Assembly: GCA_016207565.1 (NCBI GenBank)
Contig: JACQPK010000032.1
Location: 1 to 37,009 of the forward strand
DNA from: Elusimicrobiota bacterium
GTDB taxonomy: Bacteria; Elusimicrobiota; Elusimicrobia; UBA1565; JACRDR01
Length of the DNA stretch: 37,009 nt
Reading direction: 5' to 3'
Shown here in pieces: positions 16,556 to 26,334 of this stretch. A model generated the notes under the pieces. It worked only from the letters and a program-made list of their open reading frames with translations. It did no database searches and was not told the origin of the DNA. The translations under genes and the position numbers were made by a program. Numbering within the stretch: position 1 is the stretch's first letter; every line of letters starts with the position of its first letter.

Positions 16556-18469
16556 CTATGATACGAAACGCGGCGGACGCGCGCCCAGGCCCTCGGCCTG
16601 GCGGATGTCGCCGCTCGAAACGAGCCATAGCGTCGTCGCGGCGTCCGCGCCCCCGCCGCCCCGGTGGTATGTGGCTCGCAGCTCGCCGCGTTCGGCGGCG
16701 AGCTCGTTGATCCGGCGAGGCGTCAGGACCCCGCCGTCGGCCGCCATCCATAGCGGCGTGTCCGGGAGTTGCTCGGCGTTCCAACGCATGAACCAGGCCC
16801 ACTGCGCGGCGCGCGCTAACAGCGGGTCCTCGCCCAAAGGGATGTGATACGTGGGGGAGAGATCGGCGGGATGCCGACGGTGCCTGTAGCTGTTGTGCCG
16901 CCGCCAAGTCGCCTCTTGGCCCTCGAACACGAGCCGCGCGGCGCTCGGGAAGAACAGGGCCCATTCGGCCGCGGTCTCAGCGACCAGCTCGAGCCCGGGC
17001 TCGCGGACGCTCGCGAGCGCCGCATCGAACTTCTCGTCGCGCACGACGCCGGTTTGCGAAACCGGAAGCGTCAGGTCATCGCAATCGAGCCAGCCGGCGA
17101 GAGCGCGCGGATCCGTGTAGGCCTTCGACTCGGCGCACCGGACGCCCAGGTAGTGCAGCGCCAGCCGGCTGCCGAACGTCCCCGTAGGCCCGCCGTAAAT
17201 CCTGCCGCGGACGCCTCCCTTGTCGAACGCCTTGTCGGGCGGCGCTTCCGCTGGAGGCTCGGCGGGAGGCCGTTCGGCGCCGTTGATGATCACCCGGAGG
17301 CGGCCGGTGCCGCAGGCGTCCCGGAGCTCCCGCAGCGCCTTCCGCCGAAGCGCCCAGGCGCGGAAGAAATCAAGCTGGCCGACCGTCCACTGCACCGTGA
17401 CGCGGTTGGAGCGGTCCGAGCCGCCGAGGCGGAAGTCGGTGGCGCTGCGGATCCTCGCGAGCTTTCCCCCGGACTCCAGGTCGACCCAGGAGGGCCGCCC
17501 GCGGAGCACGGCGAGGACGGCGGTGGCCGTCTCGATCGCCGCGCGATCGTCGCGGCGGTCGAACAGGGCCCCGAACGGATCGGCCACGCGCTCGGCCGGC
17601 AACGGCTTGCCGTCGTGCTCGACCGTGATGCGCGCGAGGCCGGCGCCGACTCGCAGGACTCGCGCGCCGGCGGCGGCCGCGGCCCGGGCCAAAGGCAGCA
17701 AGAACAGAGACGGGTCGGCGAGCTGGAAGGCCTGCAGCTTCTCGAGCGCTTTCTCGCGCGCGATGCGGAACTCCCCGGACCGCACGTAGGAGCCGCCGGT
17801 CGGGGACGCGGGCGCCGCGGGAGCGGGTTCCTCGGACAGGAGCATGAGCCGCTCCGTGTCCGGGGTCGGCCCGAGTCCCGACCCCGCCACGCGCAGGGCC
17901 TCCGACAGCACGCTCCAGTCTGCGCCCATGCCGTGGTGGAGCTTCAGAAAGCCGCTGGACGGCTTGTCCGAATTTAAGTTGAGGAAGAAGAACACCGCGT
18001 CGTCGCCTCGGCGGACGAGGACGGTCCCCGCGTTCGCCGCCGGGGTCACGCCGTAGTGCCCGCCGCGGCGGCCCGGGCGGAGGCCCCACCGGACGCCTTC
18101 CTCCGTCGTCTCGGCGGGCGCGGCGTCGTATTCGGGAATGTTGCGGAACGAGAGCCCGAGGAACGTCGGGGGGAATCCCGCCCAGACCAGGCGTCCTCCC
18201 GAGCGCATGAAGGCCAGGAGCCGGTCGTCGCGTCCGATCGCGGGCCCGTGGAGGTTGAAGAGCACCGTGGCGTCGGCGTCGCCGCGGGTCCGCACGGCGA
18301 GCCACTCGTCGAGCGCGCGCTCATCGAGGACGCGGTAGCCGCCGCGGACCGTGAGCGTCTCCGCGATCGCTTCGGGCTCGTCGATCCAGCCGGGATCGAC
18401 CTTCGGGTCGTAGAATACGACGCGCGTCGCCTCGCCGGGCCGGTCCTGAAACGGCGCGGCGGGGAGCAT
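16556..18469 (-). CDS. Large protein of unknown function; possible degenerate GHKL/Hsp90-like ATPase region
   Basis: Continuous 637-aa ORF; segment AREKALEKLQAFQLADPSLFLLPLARAAAAAGARVLRVGAGLARITVEHDGKPLPAERVADPFGALFDRR resembles the N-box region of GHKL-like proteins. Confidence 0.65.
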   Translation of the reverse strand: MLPAAPFQDRPGEATRVVFYDPKVDPGWIDEPEAIAETLTVRGGYRVLDERALDEWLAVRTRGDADATVLFNLHGPAIGRDDRLLAFMRSGGRLVWAGFPPTFLGLSFRNIPEYDAAPAETTEEGVRWGLRPGRRGGHYGVTPAANAGTVLVRRGDDAVFFFLNLNSDKPSSGFLKLHHGMGADWSVLSEALRVAGSGLGPTPDTERLMLLSEEPAPAAPASPTGGSYVRSGEFRIAREKALEKLQAFQLADPSLFLLPLARAAAAAGARVLRVGAGLARITVEHDGKPLPAERVADPFGALFDRRDDRAAIETATAVLAVLRGRPSWVDLESGGKLARIRSATDFRLGGSDRSNRVTVQWTVGQLDFFRAWALRRKALRELRDACGTGRLRVIINGAERPPAEPPAEAPPDKAFDKGGVRGRIYGGPTGTFGSRLALHYLGVRCAESKAYTDPRALAGWLDCDDLTLPVSQTGVVRDEKFDAALASVREPGLELVAETAAEWALFFPSAARLVFEGQEATWRRHNSYRHRRHPADLSPTYHIPLGEDPLLARAAQWAWFMRWNAEQLPDTPLWMAADGGVLTPRRINELAAERGELRATYHRGGGGADAATTLWLVSSGDIRQAEGLGARPPRFVS

Positions 18470-18478
18470 CCGTCTAGT

Positions 18479-18916
18479 TCAGGCGGAGGCGCCGTGGCAC
18501 TTCTTGAATTTCTTCCCGCTTCCGCAATGGCAGGGGGCGTTGCGGCCGATGTCGGGGCCGGTCTTCACGAACGTCTCCTGCTTGGCCTCGCCTTGGCCGA
18601 GCGTCCCGGACTCGAGGTCCTTTTGGTGCTCGGCGAGCCAGGCCTGCACCGCCTTCGGGTCTTTCACGTCGACGCCCGCCGCCTGCATGCGCGCGGCGAC
18701 GGCCTTGATCTGCTGCAGGAAGGCCGGGTTTTTCCAGTGCCGGAAGAACTGCCCGAGCATGCCTTTCTTCTCGAGCTCCTTGAAGTCGGGCATGGCGCCT
18801 TCGGCGCCTTCCTTCTCGGCCTGCTTCGTCGCGGCCGCGACCGCGGCCTTGGCCGCGATCTCCGCGGTCTTGCCGGTGATCTTCTCCTTCAGCTTCTCAA
18901 AGACGTTCCATCCCAT
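18479..18916 (-). CDS. SEC-C motif protein
   Basis: C-terminal [21 protein letters not shown] zinc-binding SEC-C motif. Confidence 0.85.
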   Translation of the reverse strand: MGWNVFEKLKEKITGKTAEIAAKAAVAAATKQAEKEGAEGAMPDFKELEKKGMLGQFFRHWKNPAFLQQIKAVAARMQAAGVDVKDPKAVQAWLAEHQKDLESGTLGQGEAKQETFVKTGPDIGRNAPCHCGSGKKFKKCHGASA

Positions 18917-19802
18917 CGTGGACCTCCCGCCCGAGTTCGTCGGGGTGCAGGATCGCCGCCAGGATCTCGAGGGACTCCGCGAGCCTCGGCCCCGGGCGGT
19001 TGAAGAACTGGTTCCCGTCGACGGCGTAGACGCGGCGCTCCCGGACCGCGCGCAGCTTCTCCCAGCCGGGCCGGCCGAGGAGCGCCTGCGTCTCGAGCCG
19101 GGTACGGGCCAGATCGAAGCCGCAGGGCAGCGCGACGATCACGTCCGGGTCGGCGGCCGCGAGCGCCTCGAACGTCATCTGGGGCGAGTGCTTGCCCGCC
19201 TCGCCGAAGAGGTTCTCGCCGCCGGCCAGGGCCACGAGCTCCGGCATCCAGTTGCCCGCGGCCATCAGGGGGTCGAGCCACTCGACGCACGCGACGCGCG
19301 TCCTGGGCAGGTCGCGCGCGCGATCGGCGACGGCCTTCATGCGCGCCCGGAGGCGGTGGATGAGGCCCTCGCCCGCCGCCTCGGCTCCCAGGGCGTCCGC
19401 CACCTTCCGGATGTCGCTGAAGACGTCCTCGAGCGCGTTCGGCTCGAGCGCGACCACCTTCGCCGAGACGCCGAGCTCGCGCCCGATCGCCGCCTCGACA
19501 TCCTTCAGGCTCACCGCGCACACCTCGCACTGCGTCTGCGTCACGATGACGTCGGGCGTGAGCGCCTTCAGCCGCTCGCCGTCGACGCGGTAGATCGAAA
19601 CCGCGTCTTTGAGGAGCGTCTTGACCTGCTCGTCGATCGAGCGGCTCGAGGCGGCCGCGTTGATCTTGGCCTCGGTCAAGACGGGCAGGCCCCTGACGGA
19701 GGCCGGGTAATCGCATTCGTGCGAGCGGCCGACGAGGTGGTCGCCGAATCCCAGCGCGCAGACGATCTCGGTGCTGGAGGCGATGAGGGAGACGACCCTC
19801 AT
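18897..19802 (-). CDS. BtuF/TroA-like cobalamin-binding-type substrate-binding protein lacking a signal peptide
   Basis: [33 protein letters not shown]..., [50 protein letters not shown]. Confidence 0.8.
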   Translation of the reverse strand: MRVVSLIASSTEIVCALGFGDHLVGRSHECDYPASVRGLPVLTEAKINAAASSRSIDEQVKTLLKDAVSIYRVDGERLKALTPDVIVTQTQCEVCAVSLKDVEAAIGRELGVSAKVVALEPNALEDVFSDIRKVADALGAEAAGEGLIHRLRARMKAVADRARDLPRTRVACVEWLDPLMAAGNWMPELVALAGGENLFGEAGKHSPQMTFEALAAADPDVIVALPCGFDLARTRLETQALLGRPGWEKLRAVRERRVYAVDGNQFFNRPGPRLAESLEILAAILHPDELGREVHDGMERL

Positions 19803-19808
19803 GGCGCC

Positions 19809-21026
19809 TCAGGCCGCGACTTTCTCGCGCGCGCCTTTTTTGGCCTTGGCCGCGGTCGCGGCCGGCGCGTCCTCGAGCCAGCGGAACTGCCACGAGATGT
19901 TGAGGCCGCGCTTCTTCATCTCCTCGAAGAACGGCTCCGCCGGGATGCCGAGCTCGACCGGGTAGGCCCCGGGCTTGTCGATGACCTTGGTGGCGAGCAT
20001 CTGCGCGGCGATCGAGGCCGGCCAGCCCGTGGTGCGCATCATCGCGGTCATCTTGCTCTTATCGTCGAAGTAGTCGAGCATGTCGTAGACGATCTCGGCG
20101 CGCCGGCCGTCCTTCTCGCCGCGGACCGTGGAGTGGATGATGACCAGGTCCTTGTCGTTCGGGCGCTCGAAGTGCTGCCGGAAGAGCTTCGCGCTGAGCT
20201 CGCGCGGGGCCAGGGTGGCGCCGTTGACCTGCAGCTTCTCCTCGCTGAAGAATCCCATGGTGTTGAGCGCGTTGATGACCGCGATGTGGCCCGGGTAACG
20301 GATGAGCTTGCAGTCCATGCTCCGGACCTTGCCTTCGTAGGTGTAGGCGAGCGTGGACAGACCGCCGGCCGCGTGGGCGGCCTCGCAGCGGCCGAGCGGC
20401 TTGGGCAGCTCGATCTCCTCGGTCTCGGAGAGGCCGGGCACCGTCACGCGCTTGCCGTCGCGGATCGCGGTGGCGTCGGCGACGTACTCGTTGATGAGGC
20501 CGTGCTCCGAGAAGGTGAGGAGGTAGTTCATCGGCGGCTTCGGCTTCTGCGGAAGGCCGCCGTCGCGCAGCAGCACCTCATCCACCTCGTCGAGCTGCGC
20601 GATGCCGTGCGCGGCGATCGTGCTCGTCGTGCCCGGGCCGAGGCCCACGTCGGGGAGGATCGTGACGCCCGCCTTCGCCGCGAGCGGCCCCAGCTTGAGC
20701 TCCTGGAGGACGACGTCCGTGTTGCCGCCGAGGTCGACGAAGTGGACCTTCGCCTCGATCGCCGCTTTGGCGAGCTCGAGGTTCAGGAAGTAAGGGACGC
20801 AGCTGATGAGCACATTGCGGCCGCGCGCGAGCTCGACCACGCGCTTGGTGTCGGACGCCGAGAGCTGGACCGTCTCGACCTTCTTCGACTTGAGCCAGGT
20901 CGCGGCCTTGGCGAGGTTTTCGGCGGAGGAGTCGGCCAAGAGGACCGACTCGACGGCCGGATTGCGGGTGAGGTCGTACGCGCAGGCGCGGCCCTGCATG
21001 CCGCTGCCCAAAATCATGAATTTCAT
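19809..21026 (-). CDS. Saccharopine dehydrogenase family protein (lysine 6-dehydrogenase-like)
   Basis: MKFMILGSGMQGRACAYDL Rossmann start; VHFVDLGGNTDVV; LPDVGLGPGTTSTIAAHGI. Leader has TACAAT and a GAGGAAA SD-like site. Confidence 0.82.
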   Translation of the reverse strand: MKFMILGSGMQGRACAYDLTRNPAVESVLLADSSAENLAKAATWLKSKKVETVQLSASDTKRVVELARGRNVLISCVPYFLNLELAKAAIEAKVHFVDLGGNTDVVLQELKLGPLAAKAGVTILPDVGLGPGTTSTIAAHGIAQLDEVDEVLLRDGGLPQKPKPPMNYLLTFSEHGLINEYVADATAIRDGKRVTVPGLSETEEIELPKPLGRCEAAHAAGGLSTLAYTYEGKVRSMDCKLIRYPGHIAVINALNTMGFFSEEKLQVNGATLAPRELSAKLFRQHFERPNDKDLVIIHSTVRGEKDGRRAEIVYDMLDYFDDKSKMTAMMRTTGWPASIAAQMLATKVIDKPGAYPVELGIPAEPFFEEMKKRGLNISWQFRWLEDAPAATAAKAKKGAREKVAA

Positions 21027-21066
21027 GGGGGTTTCCTCGGGAAGACGACCCCCGAATTGTACCTAA

Positions 21067-21681
21067 TTACGAGTGGTAGAGGAGCAGGACGGCGCCGCCC
21101 CTGAGCTCGCCGACCAATTCGTCCAGGTCGGCGGGGTCGACCGCCGGGCAGCCCCAGGAGCGGCCGGCCATGCCGCGGTCGCGGATGTAGTCGCGCGAGA
21201 CGTAGTCCGCGGCGTGGATGACGACGGCGCGCGACTCGGCCATGTTGTTTGAGCCCTCGAGCCCGCGGAGCTTGAGCGAGCGGCCGTGCTTGCCTTCGTA
21301 CTCCTCGCCGGTCAGGTAGAGCCCGAGCGAGCTCTGGTGGCTGCGGGGCTCGTCCGAGAATTCGGTCGCGTAGAGCCCGCCCGAGCCCTCGCCGTGGGCG
21401 ACGTAGTGGTGCTCGACCTCGCCGTCCTTGAGGCTGATGACCGCCAGGCGCTTGGCGTTCGAGGGGAGATCGAAGTTCACGATCGCGACGTAGCGCGCGT
21501 TCTCGACGTAGTGGGTCTTGAGATACCCGAAGGCCTTTTGCACGGCCCGCGTCGGAATCTCGGGATTCTCGCGCGCCAGCCGCTCGGCGAGCGCGTCGAG
21601 ATCCACGTGCGGCGCTCCGGACGCCCGGGGCGCCGCGATCGTGAGGGGGACCAGAAGGACCAGCCAGGCCGGGTGCCGCAT
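21067..21681 (-). CDS. Secreted murein L,D-transpeptidase catalytic-domain family protein (YkuD_2-like)
   Basis: Signal peptide; AVVIHAADYVSRDYIRDRGMAGRSWGCPAVDPADL (His and SxGCP active-site context). Confidence 0.82.
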   Translation of the reverse strand: MRHPAWLVLLVPLTIAAPRASGAPHVDLDALAERLARENPEIPTRAVQKAFGYLKTHYVENARYVAIVNFDLPSNAKRLAVISLKDGEVEHHYVAHGEGSGGLYATEFSDEPRSHQSSLGLYLTGEEYEGKHGRSLKLRGLEGSNNMAESRAVVIHAADYVSRDYIRDRGMAGRSWGCPAVDPADLDELVGELRGGAVLLLYHS

Positions 21682-21716
21682 GGCCTAAGCATTGGGGCCA
21701 CGAGGCCTAGATGAAG

Positions 21717-21755
21717 AGGGTCCCAGGGCCCAGGTTCGATTGGGCCTTTAGACCC
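21717..21755 (-). terminator. Candidate intrinsic terminator at the end of the first PiT gene
   Basis: Minus strand AGGCCCAATCGAACCTGGGCCCT hairpin within gggtcccagggcccaggttcgattgggcctttagaccc. Confidence 0.4.
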
Positions 21756-22737
21756 AGTAGAGGAAGATCCAGAAGAACGCTGCCGAGATCGCCGCCGACG
21801 CGGGAATCGTCATGACCCACGCCCACACGATGCGGCCGCCCACGTCCCATTTCACGGCCGACATCCGGCGCAGGGAACCGACGCCCATGATCGCTCCGGT
21901 GATGGTGTGCGTCGTGCTCACGGGGACGCCGAGGGCCGAGGCCAAATAGAGCGTCGCCGCGCCGCCGGTCTCGGCGGAGAACCCGTCGAAGGGCCGGAGC
22001 TTCGCGACGCGCTGCCCCATCGTCTTCACGATGCGCCAGCCGCCGAAGAGCGTCCCGAAGCCCATCGCCGCGTGGCACGACAGGACGACCCAGGTGGGGA
22101 CGTAGAAGGTGTCGCCGAGCTTGCCGGCCGAGAACAGCGCCACGGCGATGATGCCCATCGTCTTCTGGGCGTCGTTTCCCCCGTGTCCGAGGCTGTAGAG
22201 CGCCGCCGACACGAGCTGGCCCTTGCGGAAGATGTGGTCCACCTTTCCGGGGCTGGAATGCCGGAAGAGCCAGTACATCGCCACGCCGATGATCGAGCCC
22301 ATGAGCATTCCCAAAAACGGGGCGAGGATCATGAACAGCACGGTCTTCTTGATGCCGGCCCAGACCAGGCCGTGCGTGCCCACCTTCACCAGCGCGGCGC
22401 CGATGAACCCGCCGATGAGGGCATGCGACGAGCTCGTCGGCAGTCCCCAATACCAGGTGAGCAGGTCCCAGGCGCACGCCCCGATCAGTGTCGCCGCGAT
22501 CACGCTGTTGTCGACGATCTTAGGGTCGACGATCCCCTTGCCGATCGTGTTCGCCACGTGCAGCTCGAAGAACACGAAGGCGATGAAGTTGAAGAACGCC
22601 GCCCAGATCACCGCCGTTCGCGGGGTCAGCACGCGCGTCGAGACGACGGTCGCGATGGAGTTCGCCGAGTCGTGGAACCCGTTGATGAAGTCGAAGGCTA
22701 GGGCAAGGAGGATCAGGCCGACGAGCTGCGGCTCCAT
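21748..22737 (-). CDS. pit: Inorganic phosphate transporter, PiT family (copy 1)
   Basis: FINGFHDSANSIATVVSTRVL, GLPTSSSHALIGG, SLGHGGNDAQKTMGI, GVPVSTTHTITGAIMGVG. Confidence 0.93.
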   Translation of the reverse strand: MEPQLVGLILLALAFDFINGFHDSANSIATVVSTRVLTPRTAVIWAAFFNFIAFVFFELHVANTIGKGIVDPKIVDNSVIAATLIGACAWDLLTWYWGLPTSSSHALIGGFIGAALVKVGTHGLVWAGIKKTVLFMILAPFLGMLMGSIIGVAMYWLFRHSSPGKVDHIFRKGQLVSAALYSLGHGGNDAQKTMGIIAVALFSAGKLGDTFYVPTWVVLSCHAAMGFGTLFGGWRIVKTMGQRVAKLRPFDGFSAETGGAATLYLASALGVPVSTTHTITGAIMGVGSLRRMSAVKWDVGGRIVWAWVMTIPASAAISAAFFWIFLYWV

Positions 22738-22738
22738 C

Positions 22739-23365
22739 TCAGCTCTGCTTGACCAGGATCGACTCGATGGTGTTCGCGACGTCCTCGCACTTGTCGATGG
22801 CCGCCTCGATCGCCTCGTAGATCTCCTTCCACTTGATCACGTGCAGCGGATCGGGCTTTCCCTCGAAGAGCCGCCCGACCGCGTGCGCGAGGGCCTGGTC
22901 GCCGGCGTTCTCCAGGCGGTTGATCTCGATGCAGTAGTCGAGGAGGCGCCGCGGGTTCGAGAGGTGCTTGAGCTCTTTGATGGCCTTTTGCACGTTTTCC
23001 GCGGACTGGTGGAGGATGTCGGCGAGGTCGACCATGTCCTTGGGCACCTCGGAGATCTTGAACAGCTTCATCCGGATGGATACGGACTGGGCGAGGTCGA
23101 CGATGTCGTCGAGTTCGCTGGCGAGCGCATGGATGTCCTCGCGGTCGAAGGGCGTGATGAAGGTTCGATTCAGCTTGTCGATGATCTCGTGCGTGGTGAT
23201 GTCGGCTTCGTGCTCGATGTCGCGCAGCTTATCGATCAGCGGCGAATCGGAGCTCCATTTTTGACACAACTCCTTGAAGAGCCGTGTCGCCTCGACATTG
23301 TGTGCCGCCTGCGCCTCGAAAAAATCGAAGAACTTTTCTTCTTTGGGGATGAGACTGATCGCCAT
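22739..23365 (-). CDS. DUF47/PhoU-like protein (copy 1)
   Basis: MAISLIPKEEKFFDFFEAQ...LRDIEHEADITTHEIIDKLNRTFITPFDREDIHALASELDDIVD; SD GGAGGCGG upstream. The listed start 23422 is upstream of the likely one. Confidence 0.9.
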   Translation of the reverse strand: MAISLIPKEEKFFDFFEAQAAHNVEATRLFKELCQKWSSDSPLIDKLRDIEHEADITTHEIIDKLNRTFITPFDREDIHALASELDDIVDLAQSVSIRMKLFKISEVPKDMVDLADILHQSAENVQKAIKELKHLSNPRRLLDYCIEINRLENAGDQALAHAVGRLFEGKPDPLHVIKWKEIYEAIEAAIDKCEDVANTIESILVKQS

Positions 23366-23467
23366 GGTATCCGCCTCCGCGCGAGCCGTGTGATGATAGC
23401 ATGACGGCCGCGGCGGCCGCATCGGACGAAGGACCCGTCCGACCGAGAGGAATCGGCCCCAGGGCGG

Positions 23468-24616
23468 TTAGAATCGGGTCTGGAGGTCGAGCTGGAGGCG
23501 GCGCGTGGAGACGGGGAGCGCCGGGGTCTGCAGGCTCGAGTCGAGCATGCGGGTCGTGAAGAACTTCGCGCGCGCTTGGAGCCAATCGCGGAGGTTATAG
23601 GTCAGCCAGAAGATCCCTCCGACGCGATTGGTGCCCCCTTCGCCGAAGTCGGAGTCGGCGACGTCCGCCACGGTCACATCGGACTCCGAGTACTTCTTGA
23701 ACAGGCCGATCTCCCAGCCCCCCTGACCCTTCGCCTTTCCGAGGATCAGCCCGAACTGGTAGCCGTCGCGCGCCTGCGGTCCGCCGAGGTCTTGCGCCCG
23801 AGCGTTCCGCGCGAGCGTGAACTGGGCGCTGAAGGGCAGAATGATCTTGCCGGCCAGCTCCGAGGTCCATTCCAGCACTCCGAATCGATTGCGCAGGACG
23901 CCCGCGGCGGTCCGGCGGTTGCCCAGGTTGACGCCGACCTGAGAGAAGCCGGAGCGGTTCTCGTCGGACCACTTGTGGTACCCGACGGCCGACTTCAGCG
24001 AAGCCGAGCCCGGCATGGGCGCCTCGAGTCCCGCCTGCTGGCTAAATAGCCATTGGTTGCGGGCGGTGTCCGGGTCCTCGTCGGCGACCATCTGGAGGCC
24101 GTTCACGAAGACGCCCCACCCTCCCGCACGATAGCCGACGCCCTCGAAGAAGCCCTCGGGATTGAAATCGTCATCGAAGATGAGGTCGGAGGAGTACGTT
24201 CTCCACAGGAGGTTGGGGATCTTGCCGGACACCAGACGGATCGAGAGCGGCTCGTAGACCCGGGGTGACCAGCTCAGGTAAGCCAGGTCCACGAAGATGT
24301 TCTTTTGACTCCCGAGGTTGTCGAAGGTCTGGTTGTTCGAGAACTGCTCGCCGGTGCCCGCGCCGAACCGGAACGCCGCCATCAGCTCGTCCGGCAGCCT
24401 CAGCTCGGTCCCGAGGCGGAGCCGGTAGCGGAACCGCGTGCGGTCGGTGATTCCCGGGTCGCGCCGATAGATCGCCTCGTAGCGGCCGCGGAAGTCGCCC
24501 GAGAAGGCGGCGGATTTCACGAAGTCGGCGATCTTCAGCTTCGAGACGTCCTCCGCCCGCGCGGCGGACGAGGGCCAGAGGGTCGACAGGAGGATCGCGG
24601 CGAGGCGCAGGCACAT
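23468..24616 (-). CDS. Outer-membrane porin-like protein
   Basis: Signal peptide MCLRLAAILLSTLWPSSAARAED; FSGDFRGRYEAIYRRDPGITDRTRFRYRLRLGTE; AAGGAG SD upstream of ATG 24616. Confidence 0.8.
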   Translation of the reverse strand: MCLRLAAILLSTLWPSSAARAEDVSKLKIADFVKSAAFSGDFRGRYEAIYRRDPGITDRTRFRYRLRLGTELRLPDELMAAFRFGAGTGEQFSNNQTFDNLGSQKNIFVDLAYLSWSPRVYEPLSIRLVSGKIPNLLWRTYSSDLIFDDDFNPEGFFEGVGYRAGGWGVFVNGLQMVADEDPDTARNQWLFSQQAGLEAPMPGSASLKSAVGYHKWSDENRSGFSQVGVNLGNRRTAAGVLRNRFGVLEWTSELAGKIILPFSAQFTLARNARAQDLGGPQARDGYQFGLILGKAKGQGGWEIGLFKKYSESDVTVADVADSDFGEGGTNRVGGIFWLTYNLRDWLQARAKFFTTRMLDSSLQTPALPVSTRRLQLDLQTRF

Positions 24617-24626
24617 GGATGACTCC

Positions 24627-25622
24627 TTATCCGGCGATGAGGCGCATGACTTTGACGACAAACCAGCTGATGGCCGCGCAGATCGGGAACGTCAGCACCC
24701 AGGCGGTGATGAGCTCCGCGGTGACGCCCCAGCGCACGGCCGACGCCCTCCGGACCGAGCCGACCCCCATGATCGCGGTCGAGATCGTGTGCGTGGTGCT
24801 CAGCGGGATGCCCATGCGCGAGGCGAGCTCGATCGTCGAGGCGGCCGCCATCTCGGCGGCGAAGCCCTGGTGGGTCTCCAGCCGGGTCACTTTCATGCCC
24901 ATCGTTTTCATGATCTCCCATCCGCCGACGATCGTCCCGAGCGCCATGGTGCCGGCGCAGAGGAACATCACCCACTTGGGAATCTCGAAGGACGGTAGCA
25001 CTCCGCCGATGACCAGCGCCATCGTGAAGGTCCCCATGAACTTCTGCCCGTCGTTGGAGCCGTGGCTGAAGGCCATGAACCCGGAGGACAAGACTTGAGC
25101 CCAGCGGAACCAGCCTTTGACCGATCCCGGCGAGGACTTCCGGAAGAGCCAGTAGATCGCGGCCATGATGGCGACCCCGCCGAGGAAGCCGAGGAAGGTC
25201 GAGAAGAGGAGGCCGATGCCGACTTTCTTCCAGCCCGCCAGCACGACGACGCTGGGGCCCGCGGTGGCCAGGCCGGCTCCGGTGAGGCCTGCGACGAGCG
25301 CGTGGGATTCGCTCGTGGGGATGCCCCACTGGGCCGCCGCGGTCGACCAGATGATGATGCCGACCATGGCCCCACCGACCGTGATCAGGTCGACCGCCTT
25401 CGGATCGACGATCCCCTTGCCGATGGTGGAGGCCACGGCCGTTCCCGACAGGACGCCGACGAGGTTGAGCACAGCGGCCATGAGCACCGCCTGCCACGGA
25501 GCGAGGGAGCGCGTGCCGACCACGGTCGCGATCGCGTTGGGCGCGTCCGTCCAGCCGTTCACGAACTCCGCCCCGAGGATGAGCAAGAGCACGACGGCGA
25601 GTCCGAGGCTGATCTCGGGCAT
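24627..25622 (-). CDS. pit: Inorganic phosphate transporter, PiT family (copy 2, GWTDAPNAIATVV type)
   Basis: FVNGWTDAPNAIATVVGTRSL, GIPTSESHALVAG, FSHGSNDGQKFMG, GIPLSTTHTISTAIMGVG. Confidence 0.92.
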   Translation of the reverse strand: MPEISLGLAVVLLLILGAEFVNGWTDAPNAIATVVGTRSLAPWQAVLMAAVLNLVGVLSGTAVASTIGKGIVDPKAVDLITVGGAMVGIIIWSTAAAQWGIPTSESHALVAGLTGAGLATAGPSVVVLAGWKKVGIGLLFSTFLGFLGGVAIMAAIYWLFRKSSPGSVKGWFRWAQVLSSGFMAFSHGSNDGQKFMGTFTMALVIGGVLPSFEIPKWVMFLCAGTMALGTIVGGWEIMKTMGMKVTRLETHQGFAAEMAAASTIELASRMGIPLSTTHTISTAIMGVGSVRRASAVRWGVTAELITAWVLTFPICAAISWFVVKVMRLIAG

Positions 25623-25626
25623 CGCG

Positions 25627-26253
25627 CTAGCCCTGCTTCACGAGGATGCCTTCGATCGTGTTGGCGATGTCCTCGCATTTGACCGAGGCGGTCTCGATCG
25701 ACTCGTAGATCTCCTTCCACTTGATGACCTCGAGGGGATCGGGCTTGCCGGAGAAGAGCTTGCTCAGCGCGATGCCCAGCTGCTGGTCGCCCGCGTTCTC
25801 GAGCCGGTTGATTTCGATGCAGTAGTCGAGGAGGCGCCGGTTGCTCTTTTGGTTCTTGAGCTCGATGGTCGCCTTGAGCACGTTCTCGGTCGACTGCCAG
25901 AGAATGTCCGCGAGCGCGACGAGATCCTCCGTCGAGTGGTCGACGTGGTAGAGCTTCATGCGTGACGAGACGGATTGGATCAAGTCCACCACGTCGTCCA
26001 TCTCGCTCGCGAGCTCGTGGATGTCCTCGCGATCGAAGGGCGTGATGAAGCTGCGGTTCAGCTTGTCGATGATCTCGTGGGTCGTGATGTCCGCCTCGTG
26101 CTCGATGTCGCGGAGCTTGTCGAAGTCGGGCGATTCCACCGACCAGTTCCGGGCAAGGTCCTTGAACGCTTGGGCGGCGGCGACGTTGTGCCGGGCTTGT
26201 GCCTCGAACAACTCGAAGAACTTCTCTTCTTTGGGGATCAGGCTGATCGCCAT
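25627..26253 (-). CDS. DUF47/PhoU-like protein (copy 2)
   Basis: MAISLIPKEEKFFELFEAQ...KLRDIEHEADITTHEIIDKLNRSFITPFDREDIHELASEMDDVVD; the listed start 26331 is upstream of the likely one. Confidence 0.9.
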   Translation of the reverse strand: MAISLIPKEEKFFELFEAQARHNVAAAQAFKDLARNWSVESPDFDKLRDIEHEADITTHEIIDKLNRSFITPFDREDIHELASEMDDVVDLIQSVSSRMKLYHVDHSTEDLVALADILWQSTENVLKATIELKNQKSNRRLLDYCIEINRLENAGDQQLGIALSKLFSGKPDPLEVIKWKEIYESIETASVKCEDIANTIEGILVKQG

Positions 26254-26334
26254 GGGGGTCTCCTGCTGTCGGATGGTTGACGGCGGCATGATACCGCCGA
26301 GCCGGCGCGCGCCTCCATGGACCGCAGGCAAAAC

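Noticed and set aside
18504-21104. 866-aa plus-strand ORF
   Set aside because: Antisense to the SEC-C, BtuF-like and saccharopine dehydrogenase genes; composition and lack of motifs fit a GC-driven shadow ORF.
23400-23440. tcggacgaaggacccgtccga inverted repeat as an operator
   Set aside because: A 7-bp GC stem after the porin gene is more simply a weak terminator; no evidence of regulator binding.
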